Assembly (NCBI RefSeq): GCF_958450345.1
Contig: NC_088781.1
Coordinates: forward strand, 49,992,815-50,056,814
Length of the DNA stretch: 64,000 nt
From: Calliphora vicina
Lineage: Eukaryota > Arthropoda > Insecta > Diptera > Calliphoridae
Reading direction: 5' to 3'
In this document: one piece after another, positions 23,418 through 34,179 of the stretch
Layout: each line of letters starts with the position of its first letter
Position numbering within the stretch: the stretch's first letter is position 1
The notes under the pieces: model-generated
The model's input: only the letters and a program-made list of their open reading frames with translations
The model's database searches: none
Told to the model about the DNA's origin: nothing
Position numbers and translations under genes: made by a program

Positions 23418-24311
23418 TCCCTCAGTGGAGGAACTCAAAAACAAGTGCAATTAAATCTGTAACTTCTAAACCAATGGTCCGGTGTTAATAAGCAGTTGCT
23501 GATAAGTTTTTTTTAAGTTTTGATTTTGGACTTTAAACACTACGTAGAATCTACAAGAAAAGAGCTACAATAGACATTGCTGTAACTATATATTATCTCT
23601 TATAGTTTACGATTCATATTTAAAAATTAAAATTTCCGATTTTTTCAAAATATATACTAACTCAAAAGTTACGATCTTTAAATTAAAAAAAAATTGAAAA
23701 ATATTTTTTCGCGAAATTTTATATAAATGTTTAGTTATGAAGTAAACAAAAGCAAAATAAATAACAAAAAAATTATTTCAAAATTTGTATAACTGCGAAT
23801 TCCAGAGCCTTCCGAAGTAGAACTATTTTTAATGTAAATTTAAAATTTATGCCAAATTTGTTCTAATGCGCTGCTTTTAAAAATTTAAACCTGTTTTTTG
23901 ATCCCCAATATGTCCTTAAATATTTTGCAAACGGAATTTATAGCCTAACAAAGTCAAAAATCCAAAAATACCATTTTTGGGATTTTTGAAATTGTGGAAT
24001 TCTCAATAACAATTCATAAATTTCTCTTTCACTTTGGCATTTTGATTAAAAATTTCTATATAACTACAATATTTCTTTAAATCGATTCTTTAAAATCGAA
24101 TCGATTCTTTAAAATCGAATCGATTAAAATTTTCCAAAAAAACAATCCGCAAACATTTTTTATTCCCATATTTTTGAAAAAAGTCTTCTATCAATTTTTC
24201 AATTCTTAAAAATTTCATACATATTTGAAAAGAAGACACAATTGCCTATATGTTGATATCCGTTTAGAAGTTACAGATTTATTTAAACTTTTTTTCAGTT
24301 CCCCCACTGTG
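23418..24311. repeat. Family C copy with both terminal inverted repeats
   Basis: The left end (C)TCAGTGGAGGAACTC and the right end (reverse complement CACAGTGGGGGAACTG) pair over about 50 bp, through AAATAAATCTGTAACTTCTA. The interior is non-coding, with GGGATTTTTGAAATT-type palindromic words. The right terminus gives the heptamer CACAGTG; the left has one substitution. No clear target duplication. Confidence 0.6.
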
Positions 24312-24489
24312 CCACTAATTTCTACCAATAAATATCTATAACCTTTCAGGTAAATTTATCCATCGTAGATATCTATTTATTGAAATAATGGACACAAGGG
24401 TAGATACAAAGTAAAAAATACTTTTGTTTAATTTTGTGCCTTATACTTTTCCTAAAAAATCATTAAAAATATCTTCTAGAGTGAAAATA

Positions 24490-25404
24490 AAAACAAGTAC
24501 AGCTACGTTTCCGCATACACCGTAATCGGCACCGAAAACGAAATTCCATACATTTGCACCGAAAAAAAGTTCGTTTCAGAAATCGGCAACGAAAATTGGG
24601 AACGAAACGTTACCGATCAGTAACGAAAAACCTTTCATTTGGGGCCGGAACGAAAACAACAACAAGTAGGTTGTTTTCGGTGCTGTAGGAACGAAATTAT
24701 TTTAATTATTTTTTTATTTCAAATTTAAAGAAAATCAAAATAAAATAAATTATTTTTCTTTATTGGAAGAGGAAAAAATAATAGATTTTGTCAAAAATAT
24801 TCAAATTCTATTTAATGTGCGACATCCAAAATTAAAAAATAATTTCGTTTCTGTTTTAAGCCGCAACGCACCCAACTGAAACGAAAACCATTTAGAAACG
24901 AGACGTTGACGAACACCAACGTTTTTCCGTTTCAGTTTTCATTATCGGCACCGATTACGGTGTATGCGGAAACCCAGAGCTATATTCGGCTGTGCCGAAT
25001 CTTATATACCCTTCTCCAAATTATGCTTAATTTTTAAATTTTAAAAATAAAATTTATGACAAAAAAAATTTTGTGATGAAAAAAAAATCGGATTAAAATT
25101 TTTTCCCGATATGGACCCATTGTAGGTACAACCTTCTATAGCCTTATATTCATCGTTGCAATGGACTTTGAAATATCTATCATTAGATATCCACATTGCC
25201 TATATGTATGTCAAAAAGAGGGCAAAAATCGAGGTTGTCCCGGTTTTTTTCTTATATCTCACCCATTAGTGGGCCGATTTTAAGAATTCCCGATATGATG
25301 TATGAATCATGTATGTAAGTTATTTGGGGGCAAACGAAAAATGTAGAAATTACAAATGGAATGACAAGCTTATATATTCCCTTGCCACTGATGGTGAAGG
25401 GTAT
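24490..25404 (+). mobile_element. HINE-B copy with a MITE inserted near its 5' end
   Basis: HINE-B text AAAAACAAGTA (24490-24500) is interrupted and resumes at 24976 with AGAGCTATATTCGGCTGTGC. It continues to the 3' hairpin CCCTTGCCA-CTGA-TGGTGAAGGG at 25379-25401 and TATAA. A fresh HINE-B 5' sequence follows immediately. Confidence 0.7.
24507..24973. mobile_element. MITE with 23-bp inverted ends inside HINE-B
   Basis: The termini GTTTCCGCATACACC and onward are identical in inverse orientation for 23 bp. The subterminal regions are filled with AACGAAA/TTTCGTT words. The flanks (G)TACAGCTA and CAGAGCTA are an imperfect 7-8-bp duplication when compared with uninterrupted HINE-B (AAGAGAGCTATATT). 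This suggests an 8-bp-duplicating superfamily such as hAT or P. No coding capacity. Confidence 0.7.
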
Positions 25405-25440
25405 AATAAGTAAGAGTGCTATCTTCGGCTGTTTAAAACA
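25405..25440 (+). mobile_element. HINE-B 5' end joined head to tail
   Basis: AATAAGTAAGAGTGCTATC and TTCGGCTGTTTAAAAC directly follow the 3' hairpin of the previous copy. Only the 5' tip is recognisable. Confidence 0.55.
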
Positions 25441-27864
25441 AATTTTGGTGAAAAAAAAAATTTGGTAATAAAAATTTGGTTTCATTTATGGAGATTTGGC
25501 TCCACTGTTTCCGCCGATCCATTTCTTCAGGTTTGGAAGAAGAAATTGTTACTCGAAGCTAAATCCGGAGAATAGGCCGGATGAGAAAATAATTCGTAGC
25601 CTAATTCATGGAGTTTTCAAATGGAACCTGCACATGTGTACACCCTTTTGTGCACCCGATTGTGAGCAAACGCGGAAAGTTTTCTCATATTTGATCATTC
25701 AAAATTGAAACCACTGAGCCATTTGAGATGCCTATTGCTTCTAAAATCTCTAGATCGGCCAACACCAAATCGTGAATTTAATTGCGGGTGTAGATACTTG
25801 AACTAAGAGTCCAGATATTTTCCACATTTTTACAAATGAAATTAAAGGTGCAGAATTTTGATAGTATTTATCAAACTCAGCCTTGATTTGAGTAATTGAT
25901 TGATTTGAATAAAACAATACTTAATGAGGACATGAAATTCAATAATTTTTAAATTTCTTCTCAATTTTATGTTTTAAGGGTTCAAAAATCGAAAAAGTGC
26001 TAAATTTAAATTTTTTTAAATTTTCAGGTCGTCATATTTATGGACCGGTAAGCATAGACAACAACTAGATAGGTAACTGAGAGCCAAAAACATAAGTCTG
26101 TTGTCAAAAACCTAATTCATGAGAATGTATTGCATGTATTTTGTTATTGTATCACCCGTATGTGTGAAAAGAGAGTAATTTTTCCATATATATTACTCTC
26201 TCCTTCCGTTCTATGTGTTTATTCAATGCCGGTAAGGTTCTTGAGTTGATAAACACTTGTAATACATAATAAGTTTTGTAAAAAAACGGAAATAATAAAT
26301 ATGCAAATTACGGCTTAGGGATAGATTTTCTCAGTATTCTTAAAGAAATGGATTTACGTTACTAAATTACAAAAGTTTACTAAAAAAATATTCAACGTAT
26401 TAACACTTTTGGAACGGTTAAGTGATTTTTGTGTCCTATTTTCATATTCCTGAGAGCAAGTATATTTAAAACAACTGACAAAATCTAATTAAAAAAATTT
26501 TGTTATTAGTTGGTGGTGCCTATTGGAATATTTTGGTTAAAACTTCACCACTATTTCTACTGGTGTAAAACTATTTGAAAGCAAAGACTGAAACTAAATA
26601 ACTATTTATTTTTAATTACCCATAATTAGTTTAAAATACTGTTTACAAATAACAATTTTCTTAGAATTAATTTGTTTTATAATTAAAAAAAAACCACCAG
26701 CATTGCAAAATGCATATTAGTATTATTATTATTTTATTAATATTATGCATTATTATGCATATCAGCTACAAATCTTGTCAATTTACTACATACGCAAACA
26801 TATCTTCTGTATGTCTTGTTCAGCAGCAAAATGTTGATAAAATAAAACTTCTTCGTTTCGCATTAAATGGAAAAGTTTTTAATTTAAAAATAGAATATAA
26901 TGTAAAAGACGAGAACGAAATAATGTCAAACAACATACTTTAACAATATTTGTTTGCGAAGTATTTTTTATTTTTATTTTTTTATTGTTGTTAAAGAATG
27001 CCAACAAAGAAAAGCCATTACATATGATAAATTTGTGGCTACTACACCATTTCCAATTGAATTTCAGAAATTTCCATTTGAATTTCAGAACTTTTTAATT
27101 CATTTTCAGAAATTTCCAATTATATTTCAGAATTTCCATTGGAATGTCGGAATTTTGTATCTGTATTTTAGAATTTTTAAATATTTCTTAAAAATTTTCT
27201 AATTATATTTCAGAATTTTCGAAATAAATTTCAGAAATTTCCATTTACAATTAGAAACTTCAATAATAGAATTCGAAATGGTGTAGTTACTGATTTTGTG
27301 AGTAGGAAAAATATGTTAAAAAGTGATTGGTGGGAGAAGGATATTTGAGAATCCCTTGTACATATGTTCTCATCATACATCACAAGGATCTAAGATTATT
27401 TCCTTCATTCTTTTTACTTCTTTCGAGGACTTTAACATCGCATACTTAACAAATATTATATGTGTGTGTTGTAGTTGGTATATGCAAGTATGCATAGACC
27501 TTATTTTATTTTTTACATCGTAACTATATATTTTTTTTATTTTATTTTACACAATAAACTTAAGTTGTACTTATTTTGAGCAAACTATTTCTTGTTTCCT
27601 ATTTATATTTTATTTTATACTTTTTGTTTTTACGTCCTAAATATTTAACAAACAAAATTCTCTATATTATCTAAGGGGTTTGGGAAGAAAATGTGAGACT
27701 TAAAATGAAGTGGAGTCAAATATTTTAAAAGGAACATATTTGGTGAAAAACAGAGAACAAATATAGAGCTTACAAAATGTCTTTAGACTAATGTGAGTTT
27801 AGTCCGAAATAATTATTATTATACAATAATCATTTATAATAAGTTTTTTAGTTTTACTGATTTA
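25441..27864. other. Gene-free stretch with a degenerate tandem array
   Basis: Nothing coding that I can name. A 77-aa frame at 26710-26943 starts with a hydrophobic run, but that run comes from an ATT-rich microsatellite, so I do not call it. Confidence 0.4.
27045..27270. repeat. Degenerate tandem repeat, GAATTTCAGAAATTTCCATT-like
   Basis: About ten imperfect units of 20-24 bp built on ATTTCAGAA and TTTCCA(A/T)TT. Non-coding. Confidence 0.6.
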
Positions 27865-28183
27865 TCTTTTATCTTAATTAAATGGTCCATGTATGTAATG
27901 TCATCACGTGAGAACGGCTGGAGCGATTTGGCAGATTTTTTTTTAATTGGATTCGAAGTTTTCAGGAGATGTTTTGTAAAGAAAAAAAATCAAAAATTCC
28001 GGGTAAAACTCGGAAATTTTTTTGTTTTGTGAGTCCAGTCAACTGTAAAAAAAAGCTCCCTAAAGTATGCAGTACAAATTTAGATACCAACCAGCAACAG
28101 GCTGGTTGGTGTGCGTTGGTTGGAGAAACTTGAAGAACTAACATTAGTAAATGCTACCGGGCGAAGCCTGGGCGATCAACTAG
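27865..28183 (+). mobile_element. Non-autonomous Helitron (first of a head-to-tail pair)
   Basis: The body matches the complete Helitron at 16550-16849: CATGTATGTAATGTCATCAC, GAGTCCAGTCAACTGTAA, CATTAGTAAATGCTACCGGG. The 3' end has the hairpin CCGGGC-GAA-GCCTGG (28158-28172), eight bases, then CTAG at 28180-28183, as expected for Helitrons. A second hairpin of ten perfect pairs (ACCAACCAGC / GCTGGTTGGT) lies at 28086-28110. The 5' end is decayed and placed by alignment to the other copy. Confidence 0.8.
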
Positions 28184-28760
28184 TCTATATAAATAAAAAT
28201 CAAATGTCTTTCGTTGGTAATTGCATCAGTAGAGAACGGCCGGACCGATTTAGAGAAATTGTTTTTTTTTCAAATGTTGGTCATAGCCCAACTTAGGTTT
28301 TTACGGAATGAAAAATTGACCACGCCCACTTTTAAGCCCACTATTTCGATTTATCTAAAATAGGAAAACGGCTACATCGATTTGGCTAATCTTTTGTTTA
28401 AATGTTCGTCCAAGTCCACTAATACGCCCACTAATTGAATACATCTGCAAAATACATTGGCCTATGATCAATCATATTTCAGATCAAAATTCGATTACTT
28501 ATATAAAAACTCACAACAGCTTAAATCGATAATAACTTGGCCAATAATAAGCTTTTAATCAAGAAAAGGAGCTCGATCTGTGATCACTCATATTTCTGAC
28601 CAAAAATCGATTTTTTATATAAAATCTCAAAATATCGAAATTCGCAAATAACGTGGCCAAAAAACGTTTAATCAAGAAAAGGAGCTCGATCTGTGATCAC
28701 TCATATTTCTGAACAAAAATCTATTACTTATATAAAAACTCAAAATATGTACATTGATTT
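28184..28760 (+). mobile_element. Second Helitron 5' region, directly abutting the first
   Basis: TCTATATAAATAAAAATC starts exactly at the base after the preceding CTAG. It is followed by GAGAACGGCCGGACCGATTT, a phrase typical of insect Helitron 5' regions. The body contains two and a half units of an about 115-bp tandem repeat (28460-28750) with AAGAAAAGGAGCTCGATCTG. I found no convincing 3' CTAG hairpin, so the end is approximate. Confidence 0.65.
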
Positions 28761-28881
28761 ACATGTATTCTGTTGTTGCAAGACTAAGGTTTTTGATAAC
28801 AAACCCAGGTTCTTTGTCTCTCAGTAGTGCTTCTATGTATATTTTATTCTATGTCCTATATGAATAAAAATTATGGCTGAC

Positions 28882-29075
28882 TTCATAAACGCAGTAATGC
28901 AAAGCAATTATAAGGCAATGCAATACTTTGTAACATTCATGAACGCATAAATGTTTTGTAAAGAATCATAAATAAAAACAGTTCACAAATTTAAGCGATG
29001 TTGCGCATTGATAAACATTGCCATATAATAATGAACTTTCAAAATTGCCAAAACAAAATCTATTGCGTTTATGAA
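28882..29075. mobile_element. Small MITE, TTCATAAACGCA-ended
   Basis: TTCATAAACGCAGTA at 28882 and its inverse at 29061-29075 match 14 of 15 bases, with AATGC words just inside each end. Length 194 bp, no coding. The target duplication is unclear. Confidence 0.5.
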
Positions 29076-29173
29076 CACTATGCATTGCAGTGTTGCTTAC
29101 CCTTTTCAAACCGCTTCTCACAAATTCACAAATCGAACACAAGCATTTGTTTAACCTGAACAGGACAACGTCT

Positions 29174-29202
29174 CACAGTGCTTTGTTCAATGGACAAAAA
29201 TC
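29174..29202 (+). promoter_or_regulatory. RSS-like left end, 13-bp spacer
   Basis: Heptamer CACAGTG (29174-29180), 13-bp spacer, nonamer-like ACAAAAATC (29194-29202). The V(D)J consensus nonamer is ACAAAAACC. The heptamer is outermost and the nonamer internal, as in RAG and Transib substrates. Confidence 0.75.
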
Positions 29203-29993
29203 AAAAATAAGAACATGACATTGATGTTAATGAAATTACTATTTTTGAATACCTAACTAAATAACTCAATCGTGTAATAAAGATTTTTTTTATAAATATC
29301 TGTTTTTGTCGTCACTAGAGGTCGCTAAAGTTAGTACATTTTTAACATAAATTTTATTGAGAAAAATATATTTTTTTAAGGTTAACTAAAATAATTGTTA
29401 AAAAATCGTTTTAAAAGATATCAACTTACTATTGGCTGTAAATGAAAGAATATGAATGTGAAATTAAGGGACATTGCCGTTTTTATCCAAAAAATGTTAA
29501 ATGTTTAATCTGCGCAATTTTTAATAATTAACTTTTTTTTTATTGTAAGCCTGAAATTCCAAAACTTTGTTGGAATATTAGTAAAATACGTGTTAATCGA
29601 TTTTTATTATGTTGTACCTTAGAATAGCTTTAGGTGTTATATTTAAGAAAATGTAATCATTGGTTGTCCTTTCGTATGAAAACTATTAAAATTTAGTTTT
29701 TGGTTAAATGTCTAAATTCACATTTTGGAAATTTTCAATTTGATGATTTGGGAAAATAGCTACAGATTTTTTGTTTTTTATAAAATAATACCGTTTTTTT
29801 CTTTTTACCCAGTATGCAACATTTCGAGTCAGCACTTTTTATCGAACATATTTCGAATTAAAATCGAAAATATGAATCTATTATGATGCTCTATCCAATC
29901 TAAATTTTTTACAATAGAATATCGTATTTTAATATTTTATGGAAAAGTAGAATAATTTTCGATACAAAGTTTTTGGTGTTTTTTTTTATTTTT

Positions 29994-30038
29994 TCACAAA
30001 TTGACAAATATATACATACTTCTTCTGTCAATTTGTGA
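29994..30038. repeat. Perfect 13-bp inverted repeat upstream of the transposase
   Basis: TCACAAATTGACA (29994-30006) and TGTCAATTTGTGA (30026-30038) are separated by 19 bp, 66 bp before the start codon. This could be a hairpin or a binding site for a dimeric regulator such as the transposase itself; the role is inferred only from position. Confidence 0.6.
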
Positions 30039-30104
30039 GAAAATAAAAGTTTATTTCTTATACTATAAATAAAATATTCCTAAAACTATAGTTTAACACG
30101 AAAA

Positions 30105-31970
30105 ATGGATCGAAGACATCTTAAAAGAAAAGCGCAGTCAATTATTGATGCTGTTTATGACAATTCGAATGTTAACAATCAGCAAAGATCAGAAATACGT
30201 TCAGAGTTTATTGCATTTGAAAATGAAAATACAACTAACGCAACATTGCCGGATAATAATAAAGGTATTGAAAATACATCATTTCAAGAAGAAATTGCTC
30301 GATGGTCCGTTGAACATGGAATAACACATGCAGCAGCAAATGATTTGCTTCAAATTTTGAATAAACACATTGACACTAACACACCAAAAGATATTCGCCC
30401 TTTAAGAAACACACCAACACGGATACCAAAATTCTGCATGGGGGAAGGAGAATATATGCATTACGGCCTTGAAAAATGTTTGAGTGACTTTTTAAATTAT
30501 TACCAATATACTGCAAACGAAATTTCTTTGAATTTTAACATTGATGGCTTACCCCTTTTTAAAAGCTCAAAACGTCAACTTTGGCCAATCCTTGTGAATA
30601 TACAGAACACGAATTTTGTTTCACTAATAGGAGTTTTTGATGGGAACAGTAAACCGCTCAACAGAGACATGTTTTTGGATAAATTTGTTTCAGAAGTTAA
30701 GCACGTAGTAGAAAATGGTTTTTGTTTCGGTAATAAACACTTTATTGTCACAATAAGGGCTTTTATTTGCGATGCCCCTGCGAGGTCTTATGTGTTAGGA
30801 ATAAAGGGTCACACAGGGTATTATTCATGTATTAAATGCTACCAAAAAGGTGAATATCTGGATAATAGAATGGTTTTTAAGCTCGAAAAAAATGAACCAC
30901 GCACTAACCACGGGTTTAGAGCCAGAATACAAGTAGAGCACCATAAGAGTTTAGAAGAAATTGCTTTAGAAAAGTTATCAATTGATTTTGTAAAACAGTT
31001 CCCATTTGACTATATGCATGTTGTATGTTTAGGAGTTATAAAAACTCTTATGTCGGCTTGGTTCAGCACTAGACACAATTATTCTTTAGACAAATCTATT
31101 CTTAATTTGTTAGAAGTAAACCTACTGAAACTAAAACAACAAATACCACGTGAGTTTTGTAGAAAACCCCGAACATTTTCAGAATTGGAAAGGTGGAAAT
31201 CTACGGAATTTAGACAATTTCTTTTATATTCGGGACTCTTTTTATTAAAAAATGTTCTAAATAAGGAACGATATAACCATTTTTTGCAACTAAGTCTTTC
31301 AATTAGAATACTCTTAACCAAAAATAGCAGTCGAATTGAGATAAGCAATGCAAAACAAATGATATATAACTTCGTGGCTGATATTCCTGCCCTATATGGT
31401 CAGCAGTTTTTATCATTTAATGTGCATTGCCTAACTCATTTGGTTGAAGATGTGAAATATTTTGGATCACTGGAATCTTTTAGTGCTTTTCCTTTTGAAA
31501 ATCATTTGCAAAAAGTTAAGAAGCAAGTTAGAAAAGGAAACCAAATAACTTCGCAGATTTTTAAAAGAATGACGGAGTCGAGTATACATAACGCTAAACA
31601 AAATGATGGTGCTACATACATATTAGGCCCAGAAAAAAATAAGAATTATTCCTACCTAAAAACCAATGAATTTTATTTGTCATCTAAAGCGCCAAACAAT
31701 TATTATTACTCCAATGGCATTTGTTATAAAATCAAAAATATATATATGGGTTTAAATGGCCCTTTAATAAATGGGAATAAGGTTGAAAACCTTCTCAACT
31801 ATTTTACAAATCCAATAAAGTCATCAGATTTAAAAATTTACACTTCAGTTAAACATAAAATTTGTTCGGAAGTGATAACACATGAGCTGAATGATATTGA
31901 GTTTAAGACTGTTTATTTTGAAATCGAATCTAAAAATATTTATATACCTTTAATTCATGGTAATAATTAA
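30105..31970 (+). CDS. DDE transposase, CACTA/Mirage/Chapaev-like, 621 aa
   Basis: Probably catalyses cut-and-paste movement of the 29808-33568 element in the nucleus. The frame is open for 621 codons with a good start context (AAAAATGG). A basic N-terminus (MDRRHLKRK) and an acidic, Asn-rich stretch to about residue 60 are followed by a helical region. The core then shows NIDGLPLF (candidate first Asp, about 147), CDAPARSYVLG (second Asp, about 223), GYYSCIKC (a CxxC near 242-245), DYMHVVCLGV (about 302) and SAFPFENHL (candidate Glu, about 465). This motif order matches the transposase-domain proteins that many insect and cnidarian genomes carry in CACTA/EnSpm-like elements. The catalytic residue choice is by analogy, not alignment. 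The DUF4806-like gene follows 205 bp downstream, so the two may share a transcript. No stops or frameshifts. Confidence 0.85.
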   Translation: MDRRHLKRKAQSIIDAVYDNSNVNNQQRSEIRSEFIAFENENTTNATLPDNNKGIENTSFQEEIARWSVEHGITHAAANDLLQILNKHIDTNTPKDIRPLRNTPTRIPKFCMGEGEYMHYGLEKCLSDFLNYYQYTANEISLNFNIDGLPLFKSSKRQLWPILVNIQNTNFVSLIGVFDGNSKPLNRDMFLDKFVSEVKHVVENGFCFGNKHFIVTIRAFICDAPARSYVLGIKGHTGYYSCIKCYQKGEYLDNRMVFKLEKNEPRTNHGFRARIQVEHHKSLEEIALEKLSIDFVKQFPFDYMHVVCLGVIKTLMSAWFSTRHNYSLDKSILNLLEVNLLKLKQQIPREFCRKPRTFSELERWKSTEFRQFLLYSGLFLLKNVLNKERYNHFLQLSLSIRILLTKNSSRIEISNAKQMIYNFVADIPALYGQQFLSFNVHCLTHLVEDVKYFGSLESFSAFPFENHLQKVKKQVRKGNQITSQIFKRMTESSIHNAKQNDGATYILGPEKNKNYSYLKTNEFYLSSKAPNNYYYSNGICYKIKNIYMGLNGPLINGNKVENLLNYFTNPIKSSDLKIYTSVKHKICSEVITHELNDIEFKTVYFEIESKNIYIPLIHGNN

Positions 31971-32175
31971 TTTTAAAAGTTCTATAATACTTTTTAAAAT
32001 AACGTACAATTTTTATCAATTTCCTTTTCTAAATATCTACTTATTTTCTATTAAAAAAATATTTTCTCAAATTTGCATTATTTGTCACAATTACATTTAA
32101 TACAAAACAAAAACATACTGAATCACAAACTAAAAACCCAAATATTATTCAACATTATTTAAACAAAATTGAAAA

Positions 32176-33037
32176 ATGAAGAAAGAAGGTAAAGAAACAC
32201 TTTTGACGCAAAACTTTTGATAACATAATAATTATTCCTAATTTTAGAACTTTTGGCTGAAATAGAAAAGGCTTTAAAGGAATCAGAGCGCCGAATGGCA
32301 CTTATAATGCGTCAAGCATTAGAAGAGATTTTAGTAAATCAGGTCGAAATTAGAGATTTTAAAAAAATGTTTATGTCGCAATTGGATACAAATCAAACGA
32401 TACCAGCAGAGCCTCTTAAAAATATGGAAGAATTTGAATTATTGGAAACAGATTTAAAAAATAATACAGATAAATTGCGTTCGTTGGTAAGTTTGTGGAA
32501 TTTAGTTTTGTAAATTCATTGTAGATAATAATCTTTATTTTAAATCTGACAGGAAAAAGATTTTTATCTGTCAAGTGATAGAAGTACAAAGGACTTTGTT
32601 CGACGCAACTTGCGAAGAGTTTTAAGTGATACTCTGGCCACAAAGTTTGCTTGGACCGGTACATCATCAAAGATATGTTTGCGTACTACCATGATTGCAA
32701 TTGCCCTAAAAAGTACTTATTTTTTAATTACTATTTACTACTTATTGTTCTAACTAAAATTTCATTTTTAGATTCTTTTCGATCTAGGTTTAAAGAAGCA
32801 TCTGAATACGAATTTGAACAAATTTGTATGAAGCATATACAAACGGCTTCGGACAGAATAAAAAAGTTATCTCTTTACCATGAAAATAAAAGAATTAAAA
32901 ATTCAAGTGGTCAGCAACAAAATGAAGAATGTGAAATATCAGAAGAGAGAACTGATTGTGAAAAACCACAAAATAAAAGAAAATTAGTAGAAAATAAAAA
33001 AACTACAAGAATGGCTAAAAAATTTAAGGATATGTAA
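32176..33037 (+). CDS. DUF4806-like accessory protein, four exons, 225 aa
   Basis: I infer exons 32176-32188, 32248-32486, 32553-32712 and 32772-33037. The introns are 59, 66 and 59 nt with GT..AG ends (GTAAAG/TTTTAG, GTAAGT/GACAG, GTACTT/TTTTAG), and the joined exons total 678 nt, an exact multiple of three ending in TAA. The protein starts MKKEELLAEIEKALKESE, a likely coiled coil. It then has PLKNMEEFELLE and, from the next exon, DFVRRNLRRVLSDTLA and KFAWTG, the pattern I associate with DUF4806, and a Lys/Arg-rich tail (KRKLVENKK) like a nuclear signal. AATAAA occurs at 33179 and 33201. Its function is unknown. Co-location with the transposase inside one pair of inverted repeats suggests a DNA-binding or regulatory partner. 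Additional 5' exons cannot be excluded. Confidence 0.75.
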
Positions 33038-33311
33038 AAAATCCACACTTGTGTTATTATATTTATTTATCTAGGTTGTTGTTATTTATATTAGTTTATT
33101 ATTTATTAAATCTAAAGCCAATAGCCAAAACAGCTAGTGCTTTATATTTAATTATCATTTTTAATTGTAACTAAATTTAATAAAATAAAACAAATTATTA
33201 AATAAATATTAAATCGTTATAAACATAATAACTTAAAATTTCTTAAATTGAGTTTTTATAGGAACTTAATATACATATGTATATAAATTAAAAGTATATG
33301 TAAAGTATACG

Positions 33312-33313
<2 letters not shown>

Positions 33314-33344
<31 letters not shown>
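33314..33344. repeat. (AT)n microsatellite
   Basis: An AT dinucleotide run in the 3' flank of the inner transposon, next to the TCGA-rich right end. Confidence 0.9.
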
Positions 33345-33346
<2 letters not shown>

Positions 33347-34179
33347 TCGAAATCGAATCATTTTAGAACATTTATAATATCGAAAATAGTATAATATGTC
33401 GATGAAAATTAGAATCAGAATAATAAAACATTTTCGACTCTTTATCGCTCTGCACTCTACGTAGGAAAACACGTACATTCTCGACATTATATCGAAATCT
33501 ATATCGATCAAATTTTACGAAAAAATGATTCACTTTCGAGATAACTTCGAATCATTTTGCATACTGGGTAATAACTAAGAAATATTGCATCATTTGATAA
33601 TAGTAGTTTTATGACATAAGGTGTATTAATAGTTCTTTATTTGGTTTCTGAAGTTGTAAATTTTTTTAGGTGAAATCCAAAAAAATACAAAAGTTTGATT
33701 TAATTTTGCAAAAAAACATGTTAATCAATTTTGATTTTTCTTTAATTTTATCTAATACCTATCTCTTATTTATTATAATGTGAAATCATTATTTGTCCGT
33801 TTTGACTAGAACTTTAAAAAAAATTGTTTTTGGTGGCACCCATAAATAATAAATTTTTACAGTAAATGTAAGTAACTCAATCATTTTATATAACCTTAGG
33901 TTGAGATAGTAATATGAGCTTCTGCTGATATTATGAGCACATAAAGTATAATCCAGCATCCAGTTTCTAATATTACAGCTGAACTATCATCTATGAACAT
34001 TTCAAAATGTCCGTCCATCCGTCCTTCCGAATTTAGAAATTCGATACAAAACGGGAGCATATTTCAATAGCCTAATTTTAAATAAATTGTGTACTTATTT
34101 ATACAAGTTTGTAGGGAATGATGTTAATTTGTTTAACTTGGTACAAATTTTGAAATAATTAGATGATTTTAAAATCATT

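Larger units (their letters stand above)
29808..33568 (+). mobile_element. Two-gene CACTA/Mirage/Chapaev-like DNA transposon, apparently intact
   Basis: The 12-bp terminal inverted repeats CCCAGTATGCAA (29808-29819) and TTGCATACTGGG (33557-33568) are perfect. The flanks are TA on both sides (29806-29807 and 33569-33570). Length 3761 bp. It holds an uninterrupted transposase gene and a spliced DUF4806-like gene on the same strand. TCGA tetramers cluster near both ends: five in 29824-29962 and ten in 33347-33550. An (AT)n run sits at 33314-33344. Open frames, clean splice sites and perfect ends suggest a recent, possibly autonomous copy. It is inserted inside the Transib-type element. Confidence 0.85.

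Noticed and set aside
26710..26943. Possible small secreted protein with hydrophobic start
   Set aside because: The hydrophobic part is encoded by an ATT microsatellite; no cleavage-site context, no second feature supporting a gene.
31079..31348. Minus-strand open frame inside the transposase gene
   Set aside because: Shadow of the plus-strand 621-codon frame; no independent evidence.
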